Source: Leucobacter massiliensis (GTDB lineage: Bacteria > Actinomycetota > Actinomycetes > Actinomycetales > Microbacteriaceae). Taken from it: a DNA stretch of 64,000 nt. How positions within the stretch are numbered: the stretch's first letter is position 1; each line of letters starts with the position of its first letter. The stretch lies in assembly GCF_002982315.1 (NCBI RefSeq), contig NZ_MWZD01000022.1, forward strand, positions 62,001 through 126,000, written 5' to 3'. Of the stretch, positions 17,891-26,279 are shown piece after piece. The notes beneath the pieces were generated by a model, which was not told the origin of the DNA, ran no database searches, and was given only the letters and a program-made list of their open reading frames with translations. A program made the translations under genes and the position numbers.

Positions 17891-19096
17891 GTGGAAGAGC
17901 GCAACAGCGTGCCGGAGGGCGGCGCATTCGAACCGGGGGACGATGCCGCTCGCGAGCTGCCCATGGGGGTGCGGGTCGCGGCAGCCTGGTCATGGCGGCT
18001 CATCATCATCGGCCTGGCGTGCGCCAGCTTCCTCTGGCTCATCGTGCAGGTGCGGATCATCGTCATCCCGCTGCTCATCGCGATCCTGCTGACCGCGCTG
18101 CTCGCGCCCGTCGTGCAGTGGTTCGAGCGGCAGGGCGCCCCCCGCTGGACCGGGGTCGTCACCGCGCTCGCCATGTTCGGCATCGCCGTGTGGGTGCTCG
18201 TCACCCTCATCTCCACGCAGTTGCGCGACGGCTACGAGGATGTGGCCCGCCGCTCCGAGGAGGTGTGGTGGCAGGCGCTCCACTGGGCGGAGGCGAGTTT
18301 CGGGGTGTCCGCCTCGGAGCTCGAGGCGCTCACCGGCCAGGCCTGGAAGACGGTCGAGGAGCACCAGTCCGAGATCTGGAGCGGGGCGCTCGGGATCGCC
18401 ACGACCGCCGGGCAGCTCGTCACCGGCGCGCTGCTCACCATCTTCTCGCTGATCTTCATGCTCATCGACGGCAAGCGCATCTGGTTCTGGGTGGTCGGCT
18501 TCCTCCCCGCCAAGGCGCATGCGCCGGTCGACGCCGCCGGCCGTGCCGGGTGGATCTCGGTGGGCCAGTACGTGCGGGTGCAGATCTTCGTCGCCTTCGT
18601 CGACGCGGTGGGCATCGGCGCGGGCGCTGCGCTGCTCGGCGTCCCGCTCGCGATCCCGATCGCCGTGCTCGTCTTCCTGGGATCCTTCATCCCCTTCCTC
18701 GGCGCCATCACCACCGGCGCCCTCGCCGCGTTCATCGCGCTCGTCTACAACGGGCCCGTGAACGCGCTCATCATGCTGGGCGTGGTGATCCTCGTCAACC
18801 AGATCGAGGGCCACGTGCTGCAGCCGCTCGTCATGGGCAGCGCCGTGAAGGTGCACCCGCTCGGCGTCGTGCTCGCCGTGTCGACGGGCGCACTGCTCGC
18901 GGGCGTGCCCGGAGCCCTGTTCGCCGTGCCGATCGCGGCCTCGGCGAACTCCATCGTCAACACGCTGGCGCATCGGCAGTGGCAGTCGGGTTCGGACCCG
19001 GTCGCCGACTACCACCGGCGCGAGAAGATTCACCACCGGGCCCGTCACCGGGCCCGTGCGCTCGCGAAGTCGCGGCGCAGGGAAGGACAGTCATGA
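17891..19096 (+). CDS. AI-2E family (DUF20/UPF0118) permease
   Basis: 401-residue membrane protein with about eight hydrophobic segments, beginning with WSWRLIIIGLACASFLWLIV. A long amphipathic region (about 85-150) separates the first three segments from the rest. The GVPLAIPIAVLVFLGSFIPF and LGVVILVNQIEGHVLQPLVMG stretches are typical of PF01594. Members export varied solutes; the AI-2 name is historical and must not be linked to the luxS gene 20 kb away. GTG 17891 fits a leaderless start. The last four nt overlap ilvA. Confidence 0.85.
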   Translation: MEERNSVPEGGAFEPGDDAARELPMGVRVAAAWSWRLIIIGLACASFLWLIVQVRIIVIPLLIAILLTALLAPVVQWFERQGAPRWTGVVTALAMFGIAVWVLVTLISTQLRDGYEDVARRSEEVWWQALHWAEASFGVSASELEALTGQAWKTVEEHQSEIWSGALGIATTAGQLVTGALLTIFSLIFMLIDGKRIWFWVVGFLPAKAHAPVDAAGRAGWISVGQYVRVQIFVAFVDAVGIGAGAALLGVPLAIPIAVLVFLGSFIPFLGAITTGALAAFIALVYNGPVNALIMLGVVILVNQIEGHVLQPLVMGSAVKVHPLGVVLAVSTGALLAGVPGALFAVPIAASANSIVNTLAHRQWQSGSDPVADYHRREKIHHRARHRARALAKSRRREGQS

Positions 19097-20337
19097 CACT
19101 CACCCAGCAGGCCCCCGCGCTGGAAGACTTCGAGCGCGCCCTCGAAGTGGTGCACCGGGTCACCCAGCGCACCCCGCTGGAGTCGTCCAGGTTCCTCGCG
19201 GAGATCCTGGGCGTGCCCAAGGTGTACCTGAAGTGCGAGAACCTGCAGCGCACGGGTGCCTACAAGCTGCGGGGCGCCTACAACCGCCTGATCCAGCTCA
19301 CCGACGAGGAGCGCGCGCGCGGCGTGGTCGCGGCCTCGGCGGGCAACCACGCGCAGGGCGTCGCCTTCGCGGCACGGGAGCTCGGCATCAAGGCCACGAT
19401 CTTCATGCCGATCGGCGTGGCGCTGCCCAAGCTGCAGGCCACCCGCAACTACGGAGCCCAGGTCGTGCTCGAGGGGGAGACCTTCGACGAGACGAACCGT
19501 GCCGCGCAGCGTTTCGTGCAGGACACCGGCGCACTGTTCGTGCCGCCCTTCGACGACGCCTCCATCATCGAGGGTCAGGGCACGGTGGCGCTCGAGATCC
19601 TCGACACGGCGCCCGAGGTGGAGACCATCGTCGTCCCGATCGGCGGCGGCGGACTCGTCTCCGGGGTCGCTGCCGCTGCGAAGCAGTGGGCGGCGCGCGA
19701 GGGCCGGCCCATGCGCATCGTCGGCGTTCAGTCCGAGAACGCGGCGCCGTTCGTGCCCTCGCTGCAGGCCGGACGTCCCGTCACCATCGAGACGCGGCCC
19801 ACCATCGCCGACGGGATCGCGGTGGCGCGTCCCGGCGAGCTGAACTTCGCCGCCGTGCGGGAGTACGTCGACGAGATCGTCACCGTCAGCGATGACGACA
19901 TCGCCCGCGCCATCGTCGTGCTGCTCGAGCGCGCCAAGATGGTCGTCGAGCCGGCCGGCGCAGCCGGGGTCGCGGCCATGCTCGCCGGCAAGGTGCAGGC
20001 GAAGGGGGCCACCGCCACGATCCTCTCCGGCGGCAACATCGACCCGCTGCTGCTGCAGCGGGTGATCGGTCACGGCCTCGCCGCCTCGGCGCGCTACATG
20101 AAGCTGCGGATCCTGCTGCCGGACATTCCGGGGCAGCTCGTGCGCACGGCGTCCATCGTCGCCCAGCAGAACGCGAACGTGGTCGAGGTGATCCACACCC
20201 GTCACGCGACCGAACTGCCGATCAGCGAGGTCGAGCTCGAACTGCACATCGAGACCCGCGGGCACGAGCACGGCGACGCCGTCGCGCAGGCCCTCCGTGA
20301 CGCCGGGTACACCGTGCGGGTGGGCGAGCGCTACTGA
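19093..20337 (+). CDS. ilvA: Threonine ammonia-lyase
   Basis: PLP enzyme deaminating threonine to 2-oxobutanoate, the first step toward isoleucine. The PLP lysine lies in RTGAYKLRGAYNRL, followed by ASAGNHAQGVAFAA and the glycine loop VPIGGGGLVSGVAAAAK. The C-terminal 80 residues from MKLRILLPDIPGQLVRTASI form one ACT domain. Length 414 with a single ACT-like domain resembles the short, catabolic-like form rather than 510-residue E. coli IlvA. The ATG overlaps the preceding permease stop (ATGA) and has GGAAGGAC upstream, so the two are cotranscribed. Confidence 0.93.
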   Translation: MTLTQQAPALEDFERALEVVHRVTQRTPLESSRFLAEILGVPKVYLKCENLQRTGAYKLRGAYNRLIQLTDEERARGVVAASAGNHAQGVAFAARELGIKATIFMPIGVALPKLQATRNYGAQVVLEGETFDETNRAAQRFVQDTGALFVPPFDDASIIEGQGTVALEILDTAPEVETIVVPIGGGGLVSGVAAAAKQWAAREGRPMRIVGVQSENAAPFVPSLQAGRPVTIETRPTIADGIAVARPGELNFAAVREYVDEIVTVSDDDIARAIVVLLERAKMVVEPAGAAGVAAMLAGKVQAKGATATILSGGNIDPLLLQRVIGHGLAASARYMKLRILLPDIPGQLVRTASIVAQQNANVVEVIHTRHATELPISEVELELHIETRGHEHGDAVAQALRDAGYTVRVGERY

Positions 20338-20400
20338 CTTCATTCCGGCGCTACGCTGGGTCCGGGAGGGGGACGCCCGCGGACCGGGCGGCGGAACGGA

Positions 20401-21081
20401 ATGAAGATCCTGATAGTCGAGGACGACGAGCGCGTCTCCGAAGTGCTCGGCGCCTACCTGCGGCAGGCCGGCTACACCACCGCCTGCGCGCCGAACGGCG
20501 CCGCGGCGCTCGAACTGCTCGGCTCCGACACCGAGGCCGTGCTCCTCGACCTCGGGCTTCCCGACATGGACGGCATCGACGTGTGCCGGCGCATCCGCGG
20601 CTTCTCCAGCGTTCCCATCATCGTCGCCACCGCGCGCAGCGGCGTCGAAGAGCGCATCCGGGGGCTGCACGCCGGCGCCGATGACTTCGTCGTGAAACCC
20701 TACGATGTGCGCGAGCTCGTCGCACGCATCGAAGCCGTCACCCGGCGCACGCGCGCCCTTCCCCCCGAACCGGGCGCCGAGGCCGGCGTCACCGTCGACG
20801 GCGTCCGCATCGACCTCGCCCGCCGGCGCGTGCTCGTGGACGGCGAAGCGACGGAGCTCACCCCCAAGGAGTTCGACATCCTCGCCGTGCTCGCGCGCTA
20901 CCCCGGCGTCGTCGTGCCCCGCGACCGCATCATCCGCGAAGTCTGGGGCACCGACTGGGGCGGCTTCAAACGTTCCCTCGAGGTGCACCTGGGCTCGATC
21001 CGGCGCAAGCTCGGACGCCCCGAGCTGGTGGAAACGGTGCGAGGCGTCGGCTATCGCCTGGCCGGGGAGTCGCGGCCGTGA
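20401..21081 (+). CDS. OmpR/PhoB-family response regulator
   Basis: 226 residues: receiver domain (1-120) with acidic pocket EDDE at 7-10, phosphoacceptor D50 in VLLDLGLPDMDG and K in FVVKPYD, then a winged-helix DNA-binding domain (about 130-223) with EFDILAVLARYPGVVVPRD and VETVRGVGYRL. It pairs with the downstream histidine kinase. The final codons lie in copy 1 of a 62-bp direct repeat. Targets are unknown; the following gene, a TAXI-type binding lipoprotein, suggests control of organic-acid uptake or sensing. Confidence 0.92.
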   Translation: MKILIVEDDERVSEVLGAYLRQAGYTTACAPNGAAALELLGSDTEAVLLDLGLPDMDGIDVCRRIRGFSSVPIIVATARSGVEERIRGLHAGADDFVVKPYDVRELVARIEAVTRRTRALPPEPGAEAGVTVDGVRIDLARRRVLVDGEATELTPKEFDILAVLARYPGVVVPRDRIIREVWGTDWGGFKRSLEVHLGSIRRKLGRPELVETVRGVGYRLAGESRP

Positions 21082-21227
21082 ACGGGAGCGGTGCAGGCCT
21101 CGGCCGAGACGGCCGAGGCGCGTCCGGCGGACAGCGAGAAATCGCTGTCCGCTGCTCGGCCGCGGGCGTCGGCTATCGCCTGGCCGGGGAGTCGCGGCCG
21201 TGATGGCGAGCGGTGCAGGCCTCGGCC
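21044..21227. repeat. 62-bp direct repeat with two intervening hairpins between regulator and kinase genes
   Basis: Copies at 21044-21105 and 21166-21227 match at 59 of 62 positions and are 122 bp apart, so one 122-bp unit duplicated. Copy 1 includes the last regulator codons and stop. Between the copies stand two perfect stems: CCTCGGCC/GGCCGAGG at 21098-21118, and a 10-bp stem at 21128-21151 closed by a GAAA tetraloop (CGGACAGCGA/TCGCTGTCCG). The second copy is out of any gene. Confidence 0.8.
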
Positions 21228-21247
21228 ATCGCACGGCGGAGTGACCC

Positions 21248-22621
21248 ATGCGCACCCGCCTCATCATCGTGTTCCTCGTGCCGATGGCCGTCGTGCTGCT
21301 CGCGCTCGGCGGAGCCTACGCCTGGAGCGTCGCACGCAGCGTGCAGCAGGAAGCCTCCAACCAGCAGCTCGCCGACCTCGGCTACTTCCTCACCGGAGCC
21401 CGGCAGGCGCTGCGCGCCGGCAGTCCCGCCGTGATCGAGCCGGAACTCCAGCGCTACGGTGAGCTCTACGGCACGGAGGTCGCCGTCTTCGACCGCTCCG
21501 GGACGCTGTGGGCCTCTGGCGGGCCCCGCCCCGAGCGCGTCGACGAGGAGCTCGCCGAGCAGCTCAGCCTCGCCCTCGCAGGCCGGCGCAGCGAACCGGC
21601 GCCCACGACGCTGCCCTGGGCGCTCGGGGAGTCCGTCACCGTCGAGCCCGTCTTCGACGACGGCAGCGTCATCGGCGCCGTCGCCCTCTCGGCGAGCACC
21701 GAGGCGCCCAGAAGCGAGATCCTCGCGCACTGGGCGGCGCTCGTGCTCGTCTGCGCCCTCGTGCTCGCGCTGCTCCTCTTCGCGGTGGTGCGTCTCGCGA
21801 ACTGGGTGCTGCGGCCGATGCTGCGCGTCGACCGCGCGATGGCGGCCATCGAGCACGGCGAGATGCACGCCCGGATCGACGACGACACGGGTCCGCCCGA
21901 GATGCGCCGTATGATCCGCATGTTCAACCAGATGGCGGAGGAGATCGAGCGGGTCATCTCCCGGCAGCGCGAGTTCGCGATGAACGCATCCCATGAGCTG
22001 CGCAACCCGCTCGGCGCGCTCCTCATGCGGGTCGAGTACCTCTCGACCGGACTCGACGACGCCTGGGAGGCGGAGATCGAGAAGACCCGGGAGGAGGGGC
22101 GGCGGATGACCCGGATTCTCGACACCCTCCTCAGCATGGCGCGCGCCGGCCGCGCGGACTCCGAGTTCGCCGTGGTCGACCTCGCCGAACTCGCCGAGGG
22201 CCGGGCGGCGGCCTGGGCGGAGGTCGCGGCGGAGCGCGGCGTCCGGCTCGCCGTGCAGAGCGACGGGGCGGTGCCGAGCCTCACGGACCGCACCTCCGTG
22301 GAGAGCGCACTCGACGCCGTCCTCGACAACGCGCTGAAGTTCGCGCCCGCGGGCAGCGCCGTTGAGGTGTCGGTGCGCCGCGACGCTGAGGCGTGCTCGA
22401 TCGCCGTGCGCGATCACGGCCCCGGCCTCGAAGCCGAGGAGCTCGACCGCGTCACGAGCCGGTTCTGGCGCAGCCCCCGGGACCAGAACGTCCCGGGCTC
22501 CGGCCTCGGCCTCGCGATAGCCAGCGATCTCCTCGACACACTGCGCGGAGCCGTGCGGGTCACGGCGCCCGAGGACGGCGGCCTGTGCGTCGAGCTGCGC
22601 CTGCCGGGGGAGCAGCCGTGA
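21248..22621 (+). CDS. Membrane sensor histidine kinase
   Basis: 457 residues. TM1 at about 5-26, an extracytoplasmic sensor region (about 30-160), TM2 at about 162-184, a HAMP-like linker with LRPMLRVDRAMAAIEHGEM, the dimerisation helix with H249 in FAMNASHELRNPLGAL, then N-box DNALKFAP, G1 DHGPGLE and G2 GSGLGLAIA. All catalytic elements are intact. The ATG 21248 has a GCGGAG-type site. Unlike many such pairs it does not overlap the regulator gene; a 166-bp repeat-bearing gap separates them. Its last bases overlap the TAXI lipoprotein start, a hint that this protein helps signal detection. Confidence 0.92.
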   Translation: MRTRLIIVFLVPMAVVLLALGGAYAWSVARSVQQEASNQQLADLGYFLTGARQALRAGSPAVIEPELQRYGELYGTEVAVFDRSGTLWASGGPRPERVDEELAEQLSLALAGRRSEPAPTTLPWALGESVTVEPVFDDGSVIGAVALSASTEAPRSEILAHWAALVLVCALVLALLLFAVVRLANWVLRPMLRVDRAMAAIEHGEMHARIDDDTGPPEMRRMIRMFNQMAEEIERVISRQREFAMNASHELRNPLGALLMRVEYLSTGLDDAWEAEIEKTREEGRRMTRILDTLLSMARAGRADSEFAVVDLAELAEGRAAAWAEVAAERGVRLAVQSDGAVPSLTDRTSVESALDAVLDNALKFAPAGSAVEVSVRRDAEACSIAVRDHGPGLEAEELDRVTSRFWRSPRDQNVPGSGLGLAIASDLLDTLRGAVRVTAPEDGGLCVELRLPGEQP

Positions 22622-23586
22622 GGGGCCGGCGCCGCGCCGCGCGACGGCTGCTCGGGGTCGCGATGCTCTGCGGGGCGCTCGCGCTCAGCGCGTGCACCGC
22701 CCCCTCGGCCCGGCTCGGGCCCGGGGAGCAGCGCATCGCCGGCGGAGTGACCGCCGGCATCTACTACGGCTACGGCGAGCATTTCGCCGCCGAGTTGCGC
22801 GGCGAACTCGGCCTCGACATCGCCGTGGACGAGACGCACGGATCGGTCGACAATCTTCAGCGGGTGGGCGCCGGCGAAGCCCTCCTGGGTTTCGCGCAGG
22901 GCGACACGGCGGCCGACGCGGTCGCCGGGTCCGGCGACTTCGACGAGCCGCAGGCGATCCGTGCCGTCGCGCGCGTCTACGACGAGTACGTGCACGTCGT
23001 CGTGCCGGCCGACTCGCCGATCCGCCGCGTCTCCGAACTCGCCGGCCATCGCGTCTCGCTCGGCGCTCCCAACTCCGGCGTGCAGGTGATCGCCTCCCGC
23101 GTGCTCGAGGCCTCCGAGGTGCCGGCAGACGCGATCGAGAACCCGGCGCTCGGCCTCGCCGCCTCCATCCAGGCCCTGCGGGCGGGGGAGATCGCCGGCT
23201 TCTTCTGGGTGGGCGGACTGCCCACGCCCGGCCTCGCCGATCTCGCGGCCGAGTCGCCGATCCGGCTCCTCCCCATCGAGGCCGGCACCGTCGAGCGAGT
23301 CAACGCCGGTCACGCCGGCGTGTATCGCGTCTCCGACTTCCCCGTCGGCGTCTACGGCGTCGAGGCCCCGAGCGCGACGATGACGGTGCCGAACCTGCTC
23401 GTCACCCGTGCGTCCGCTCCCGAGGAGCTCGTGCACGACATCACCCGCGTGCTCTTCGAGCGGCGCACCGAGCTCGCGAGCCGCATCGCGGCCGCGGAAT
23501 ACCTCGACCGGCGGCAGGCGATCTTCACCGGTCCCATCGCCCTCCACCCCGGTGCCGCGCGGTACTACCGGGAGGCGCACCGCTGA
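22618..23586 (+). CDS. TAXI-family solute-binding lipoprotein
   Basis: 322 residues. GTG 22618 overlaps the kinase stop (GTGA). The N-terminus RRLLGVAMLCGALALSACTA is a lipoprotein signal with lipobox LSAC. The mature part shows IAGGVTAGIYYGYG, the TAXI/NMT1-like opening, LAGHRVSLGAPNSGVQVIA and a FFWVGGLPTPGL stretch. TAXI proteins deliver substrates such as dicarboxylates or glutamate to TRAP transporters, yet no DctQ/DctM-like gene is in the window. Overlap with the kinase suggests it presents a ligand to the sensor domain instead, or serves a distant TRAP permease. Confidence 0.82.
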   Translation: MRGRRRAARRLLGVAMLCGALALSACTAPSARLGPGEQRIAGGVTAGIYYGYGEHFAAELRGELGLDIAVDETHGSVDNLQRVGAGEALLGFAQGDTAADAVAGSGDFDEPQAIRAVARVYDEYVHVVVPADSPIRRVSELAGHRVSLGAPNSGVQVIASRVLEASEVPADAIENPALGLAASIQALRAGEIAGFFWVGGLPTPGLADLAAESPIRLLPIEAGTVERVNAGHAGVYRVSDFPVGVYGVEAPSATMTVPNLLVTRASAPEELVHDITRVLFERRTELASRIAAAEYLDRRQAIFTGPIALHPGAARYYREAHR

Positions 23587-23652
23587 CGCCCCGGGGGCAC
23601 GCCCGGTATTCGGAACGGCTTCCGGCGAAGCCTCAAGATACGCTCAAGAGCC

Positions 23653-23681
23653 GTGACACACCGCACGAGGGCTTCTAGGGT
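23653..23681 (+). promoter_or_regulatory. Promoter of the amino-acid ABC operon
   Basis: GTGACA at 23653-23658 and TAGGGT at 23676-23681 have a 17-nt spacer. The leader to ATG 23812 would be about 124 nt, long enough to carry regulation, though I see no clear fold. Confidence 0.5.
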
Positions 23682-23811
23682 TGGGTCCTGATCGATTCAA
23701 GGGTGAACGACACCTCACGGAGTCCCGGTTCCCCCCGGATCGGCGCAGCCAGGCCAGACGCCGCGGCGCGAACAGCCGCGACGCGGGTCACGACCCAGAG
23801 GTGGAGACATC

Positions 23812-24558
23812 ATGAGCGCGAGCGAACCGCTTGTCGTCGTGGAGAACGTGCAGAAGCACTACGGCGACTTCCAGGCACTCACCGACATCAATCTCACGAT
23901 CGACCGGGGCGAAGTGGTCGTCATCATCGGCCCGTCCGGCTCCGGCAAGTCCACGCTCTGCCGCTCCATCAACCGTCTCGAGACGATCACGAGCGGTTCG
24001 ATCCGCGTCGACGGCAAGGAGCTGCCCGCCGAGGGGAAGGCGCTCGCGAAGCTCCGCGCGGAGGTCGGCATGGTGTTCCAGTCGTTCAACCTCTTCGCGC
24101 ACCTCACGATTCTGGAGAACGTGACCCTCGGCCCGATCAAGGTGCGCGGGATCAGCAAGGCCGAGGCCGAGCGCGAGGCGATGGAACTGCTCACGCGCGT
24201 TGGCGTCGAGAAGCAGGCGGCGAAGCTGCCCGCGCAGCTCTCGGGCGGGCAGCAGCAGCGCGTCGCCATCGCCCGCGCCCTCGCCATGCACCCGAAGGTG
24301 ATGCTCTTCGACGAGCCGACCAGCGCCCTCGACCCCGAGATGATCAACGAGGTGCTCGACGTGATGATCGGCCTCGCGAAAGAGGGCATGACCATGATCG
24401 TCGTCACCCACGAGATGGGCTTCGCGCGCAAGGCCGCGGACCGGGTCGTGTTCATGGCCGACGGCCAGATCGTGGAACAGGCCACCCCGGAGGAGTTCTT
24501 CACGAATCCGCAGACGGCGCGCGCGAAGGACTTCCTCTCGAAGCTCATCACGCACTGA
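23812..24558 (+). CDS. Polar amino-acid ABC transporter ATPase (GluA-like)
   Basis: 248 residues. Walker [11 protein letters not shown]-loop [12 protein letters not shown], signature [16 protein letters not shown], Walker [15 protein letters not shown] and H-loop VVTHEMGF are all present. Energises import of a polar amino acid; gene order ATPase, binding protein, permease, permease is that of gluABCD of Corynebacterium, so glutamate is the best guess. A GTGGAGA site precedes the ATG. Confidence 0.9.
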   Translation: MSASEPLVVVENVQKHYGDFQALTDINLTIDRGEVVVIIGPSGSGKSTLCRSINRLETITSGSIRVDGKELPAEGKALAKLRAEVGMVFQSFNLFAHLTILENVTLGPIKVRGISKAEAEREAMELLTRVGVEKQAAKLPAQLSGGQQQRVAIARALAMHPKVMLFDEPTSALDPEMINEVLDVMIGLAKEGMTMIVVTHEMGFARKAADRVVFMADGQIVEQATPEEFFTNPQTARAKDFLSKLITH

Positions 24559-24661
24559 TCCCGGCCCGGGACGGCCGGCCCGGACACCGGGATCGCGCAG
24601 CAGACCGGCCCGGATCCGGCCCGGCCCATCCGACCACACCACCGATGGAAAGGAACACCCC

Positions 24662-25555
24662 ATGCGTTTCAAGAAGTCAGTCGCGGCGCTCGGCTTCCTC
24701 GCCGCAGCGGCGCTCACGCTCACCGGCTGCAACAGCGGCAGCCCGGCAGGGGAGGCCGGCGGCGACGATCCGGTGGTCACCGACGTCGCCGAGGGCGTGA
24801 CCCTCGAGGGCAGCCCCACCTTCGACAAGATGACCGAGCGCGGCAAGGTCGTCATCGGCGTCAAGGAGGACCAGCCCGGGCTCGGCTACCTCGACAACGT
24901 GACCGGCGATCGCAGCGGCTTCGACGTCGACATCGCCCGCTGGATCGCCGCCTCGCTCGGCTTCGACGAGAGCGAGATCGAATTCAAGGCCATCGCCTCC
25001 GCGAACCGCGAGCAGGCCATCAAGAACGGCGACGTCGACTACTACGTCGGCACCTACTCCATCAACGACAAGCGCAAGCAGGACATCGACTTCGCCGGTC
25101 CCTACTTCATCACCGGCCAGGGACTGCTCGTCAAGAAGGGCGACACCGACTACCAGTCGCTCGATGACCTCGCCGGCAAGACCGTCTGCTCCGCGACCGG
25201 CTCGACGCCGATCCAGAACATCAAGGACAACTTCCCGGACATCAAGACGCAGGAGTTCGACCTCTACTCGGCCTGCGTCGAGAGCCTGATCAACGGCCAG
25301 GTCGACGCGGTCACCACCGACCAGGCGATCCTCATCGGCTACGCCGCGCAGGATCCCGACAACCTGATGGTCACCACCGGCCCGCTCCTCACCGAGGAGA
25401 AGTACGGCGTGGGCCTGCCCAAGGGCGACGACGTGCTGCGCACCCACATCAACGAGCTCTTCACCGACGGCGGCGCCGAGTGGCAGAAGATCTTCGACAA
25501 GAACCTGGGCGACTCCGGCATCACCGTCGAGCAGCCCCAGGTGGATGCCTACTAA
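24662..25555 (+). CDS. Glutamate-type amino-acid-binding lipoprotein (GluB-like)
   Basis: 297 residues. Signal with lipobox LTGC (ALTLTGCNSG). The mature SBP_bac_3 domain begins after VTDVAEGVTLEGSPTFDKM and shows VVIGVKEDQPGLGYLD, GFDVDIARWIAASLGF, YYVGTYSINDKRKQDIDFAGPYF and VTTDQAILIGYA. Binds the ligand outside the membrane and delivers it to GluC/GluD. A strong GGAAAGGA site precedes the ATG. A stable stem after the gene may raise its mRNA level relative to the permease genes. Confidence 0.9.
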   Translation: MRFKKSVAALGFLAAAALTLTGCNSGSPAGEAGGDDPVVTDVAEGVTLEGSPTFDKMTERGKVVIGVKEDQPGLGYLDNVTGDRSGFDVDIARWIAASLGFDESEIEFKAIASANREQAIKNGDVDYYVGTYSINDKRKQDIDFAGPYFITGQGLLVKKGDTDYQSLDDLAGKTVCSATGSTPIQNIKDNFPDIKTQEFDLYSACVESLINGQVDAVTTDQAILIGYAAQDPDNLMVTTGPLLTEEKYGVGLPKGDDVLRTHINELFTDGGAEWQKIFDKNLGDSGITVEQPQVDAY

Positions 25556-25568
25556 CCGCTGACGGCAC

Positions 25569-25596
25569 CCGGGGGCGGCGCGCGTGCCGCCCCCGG
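25569..25596 (+). terminator. Intercistronic hairpin after the binding-protein gene
   Basis: CCGGGGGCGGC (25569-25579) pairs with GCCGCCCCCGG (25586-25596) across a 6-nt loop, with no T-run. Probably an attenuator or 3'-end stabiliser for the binding-protein message. Confidence 0.5.
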
Positions 25597-25622
25597 ACCC
25601 CGCACACAGGAGAGGAAGACGC

Positions 25623-26279
25623 ATGGACGTCATCTTCGGGAACCTCGATCTCTGGGGAACCGCGATCAAGAACACGCTGCTCGTGTTCTTCGGGGGCGGT
25701 GCGCTCGCGCTGGTGCTCGGCATCATCGTCGGGGCCATGCGGGTCTCGCCGGTGCCGATCGCCCGCGGCGTAGGCACCGTCTACGTGAACATCATCCGCA
25801 ATACGCCGCTCACGCTCGTCTTCTTCTTCTTCGTCCTCGGATACCCCGCGCTGGGGATGCCGAAGCTGAGCCCGCTCGTGCTCGGCATCCTCGCGATCGG
25901 CATCTACACCGCGACCTACGTGGCGGAGGTGCTTCGCGCAGGCATCAACACCGTGCCGGTCGGGCAGGCGGAGGCGGCCCGCGCGATCGGCCTCCCCTTC
26001 GGACAGGTCATGACCCTTGTCGTGCTGCCGCAGGCATTCCGCTCGGTGGTGCCGCCCATGATGAGCGTGTTCATCGCGCTGCTCAAGAACACCACGGTCG
26101 CCGCCGGATTCTCCGTCGCGGAGCTCGCCGCGCTGCGCGCCACCGTCAACGACGCGGCCGGACGGCCTGGCAGCCCGATGGAGGTGCTGCTCTGGGTGGC
26201 GTTCGTGTTCGTCGTGCTCGTGCTGATCCTGAGCTTCATCCAGAACCGTCTCGAGAAGAAGTGGAGGATCGTCCGATGA
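25623..26279 (+). CDS. Amino-acid ABC transporter permease (GluC-like)
   Basis: 218 residues, about five membrane segments, beginning MDVIFGNLDLWGTAIKNTLL. The EAA loop AEAARAIGLPFGQVMTLVVLPQAFRSVVPP identifies a HisM/GlnP-type permease. Also visible is INIIRNTPL-like IIRNTPLTLVFFFF. AGGAGAGG precedes the ATG. Stop overlaps the next start (ATGA). Confidence 0.9.
   Translation: MDVIFGNLDLWGTAIKNTLLVFFGGGALALVLGIIVGAMRVSPVPIARGVGTVYVNIIRNTPLTLVFFFFVLGYPALGMPKLSPLVLGILAIGIYTATYVAEVLRAGINTVPVGQAEAARAIGLPFGQVMTLVVLPQAFRSVVPPMMSVFIALLKNTTVAAGFSVAELAALRATVNDAAGRPGSPMEVLLWVAFVFVVLVLILSFIQNRLEKKWRIVR

Noticed and set aside
17891-19096. AI-2 exporter working with LuxS
   Set aside because: The family name AI-2E is historical and members transport many solutes; luxS is 20 kb away and not coregulated in any visible way.
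19045-21267. 740-codon minus-strand frame over ilvA and the response regulator
   Set aside because: Antisense to two genes with clear catalytic motifs; His/Asp/Gly-rich shadow protein.
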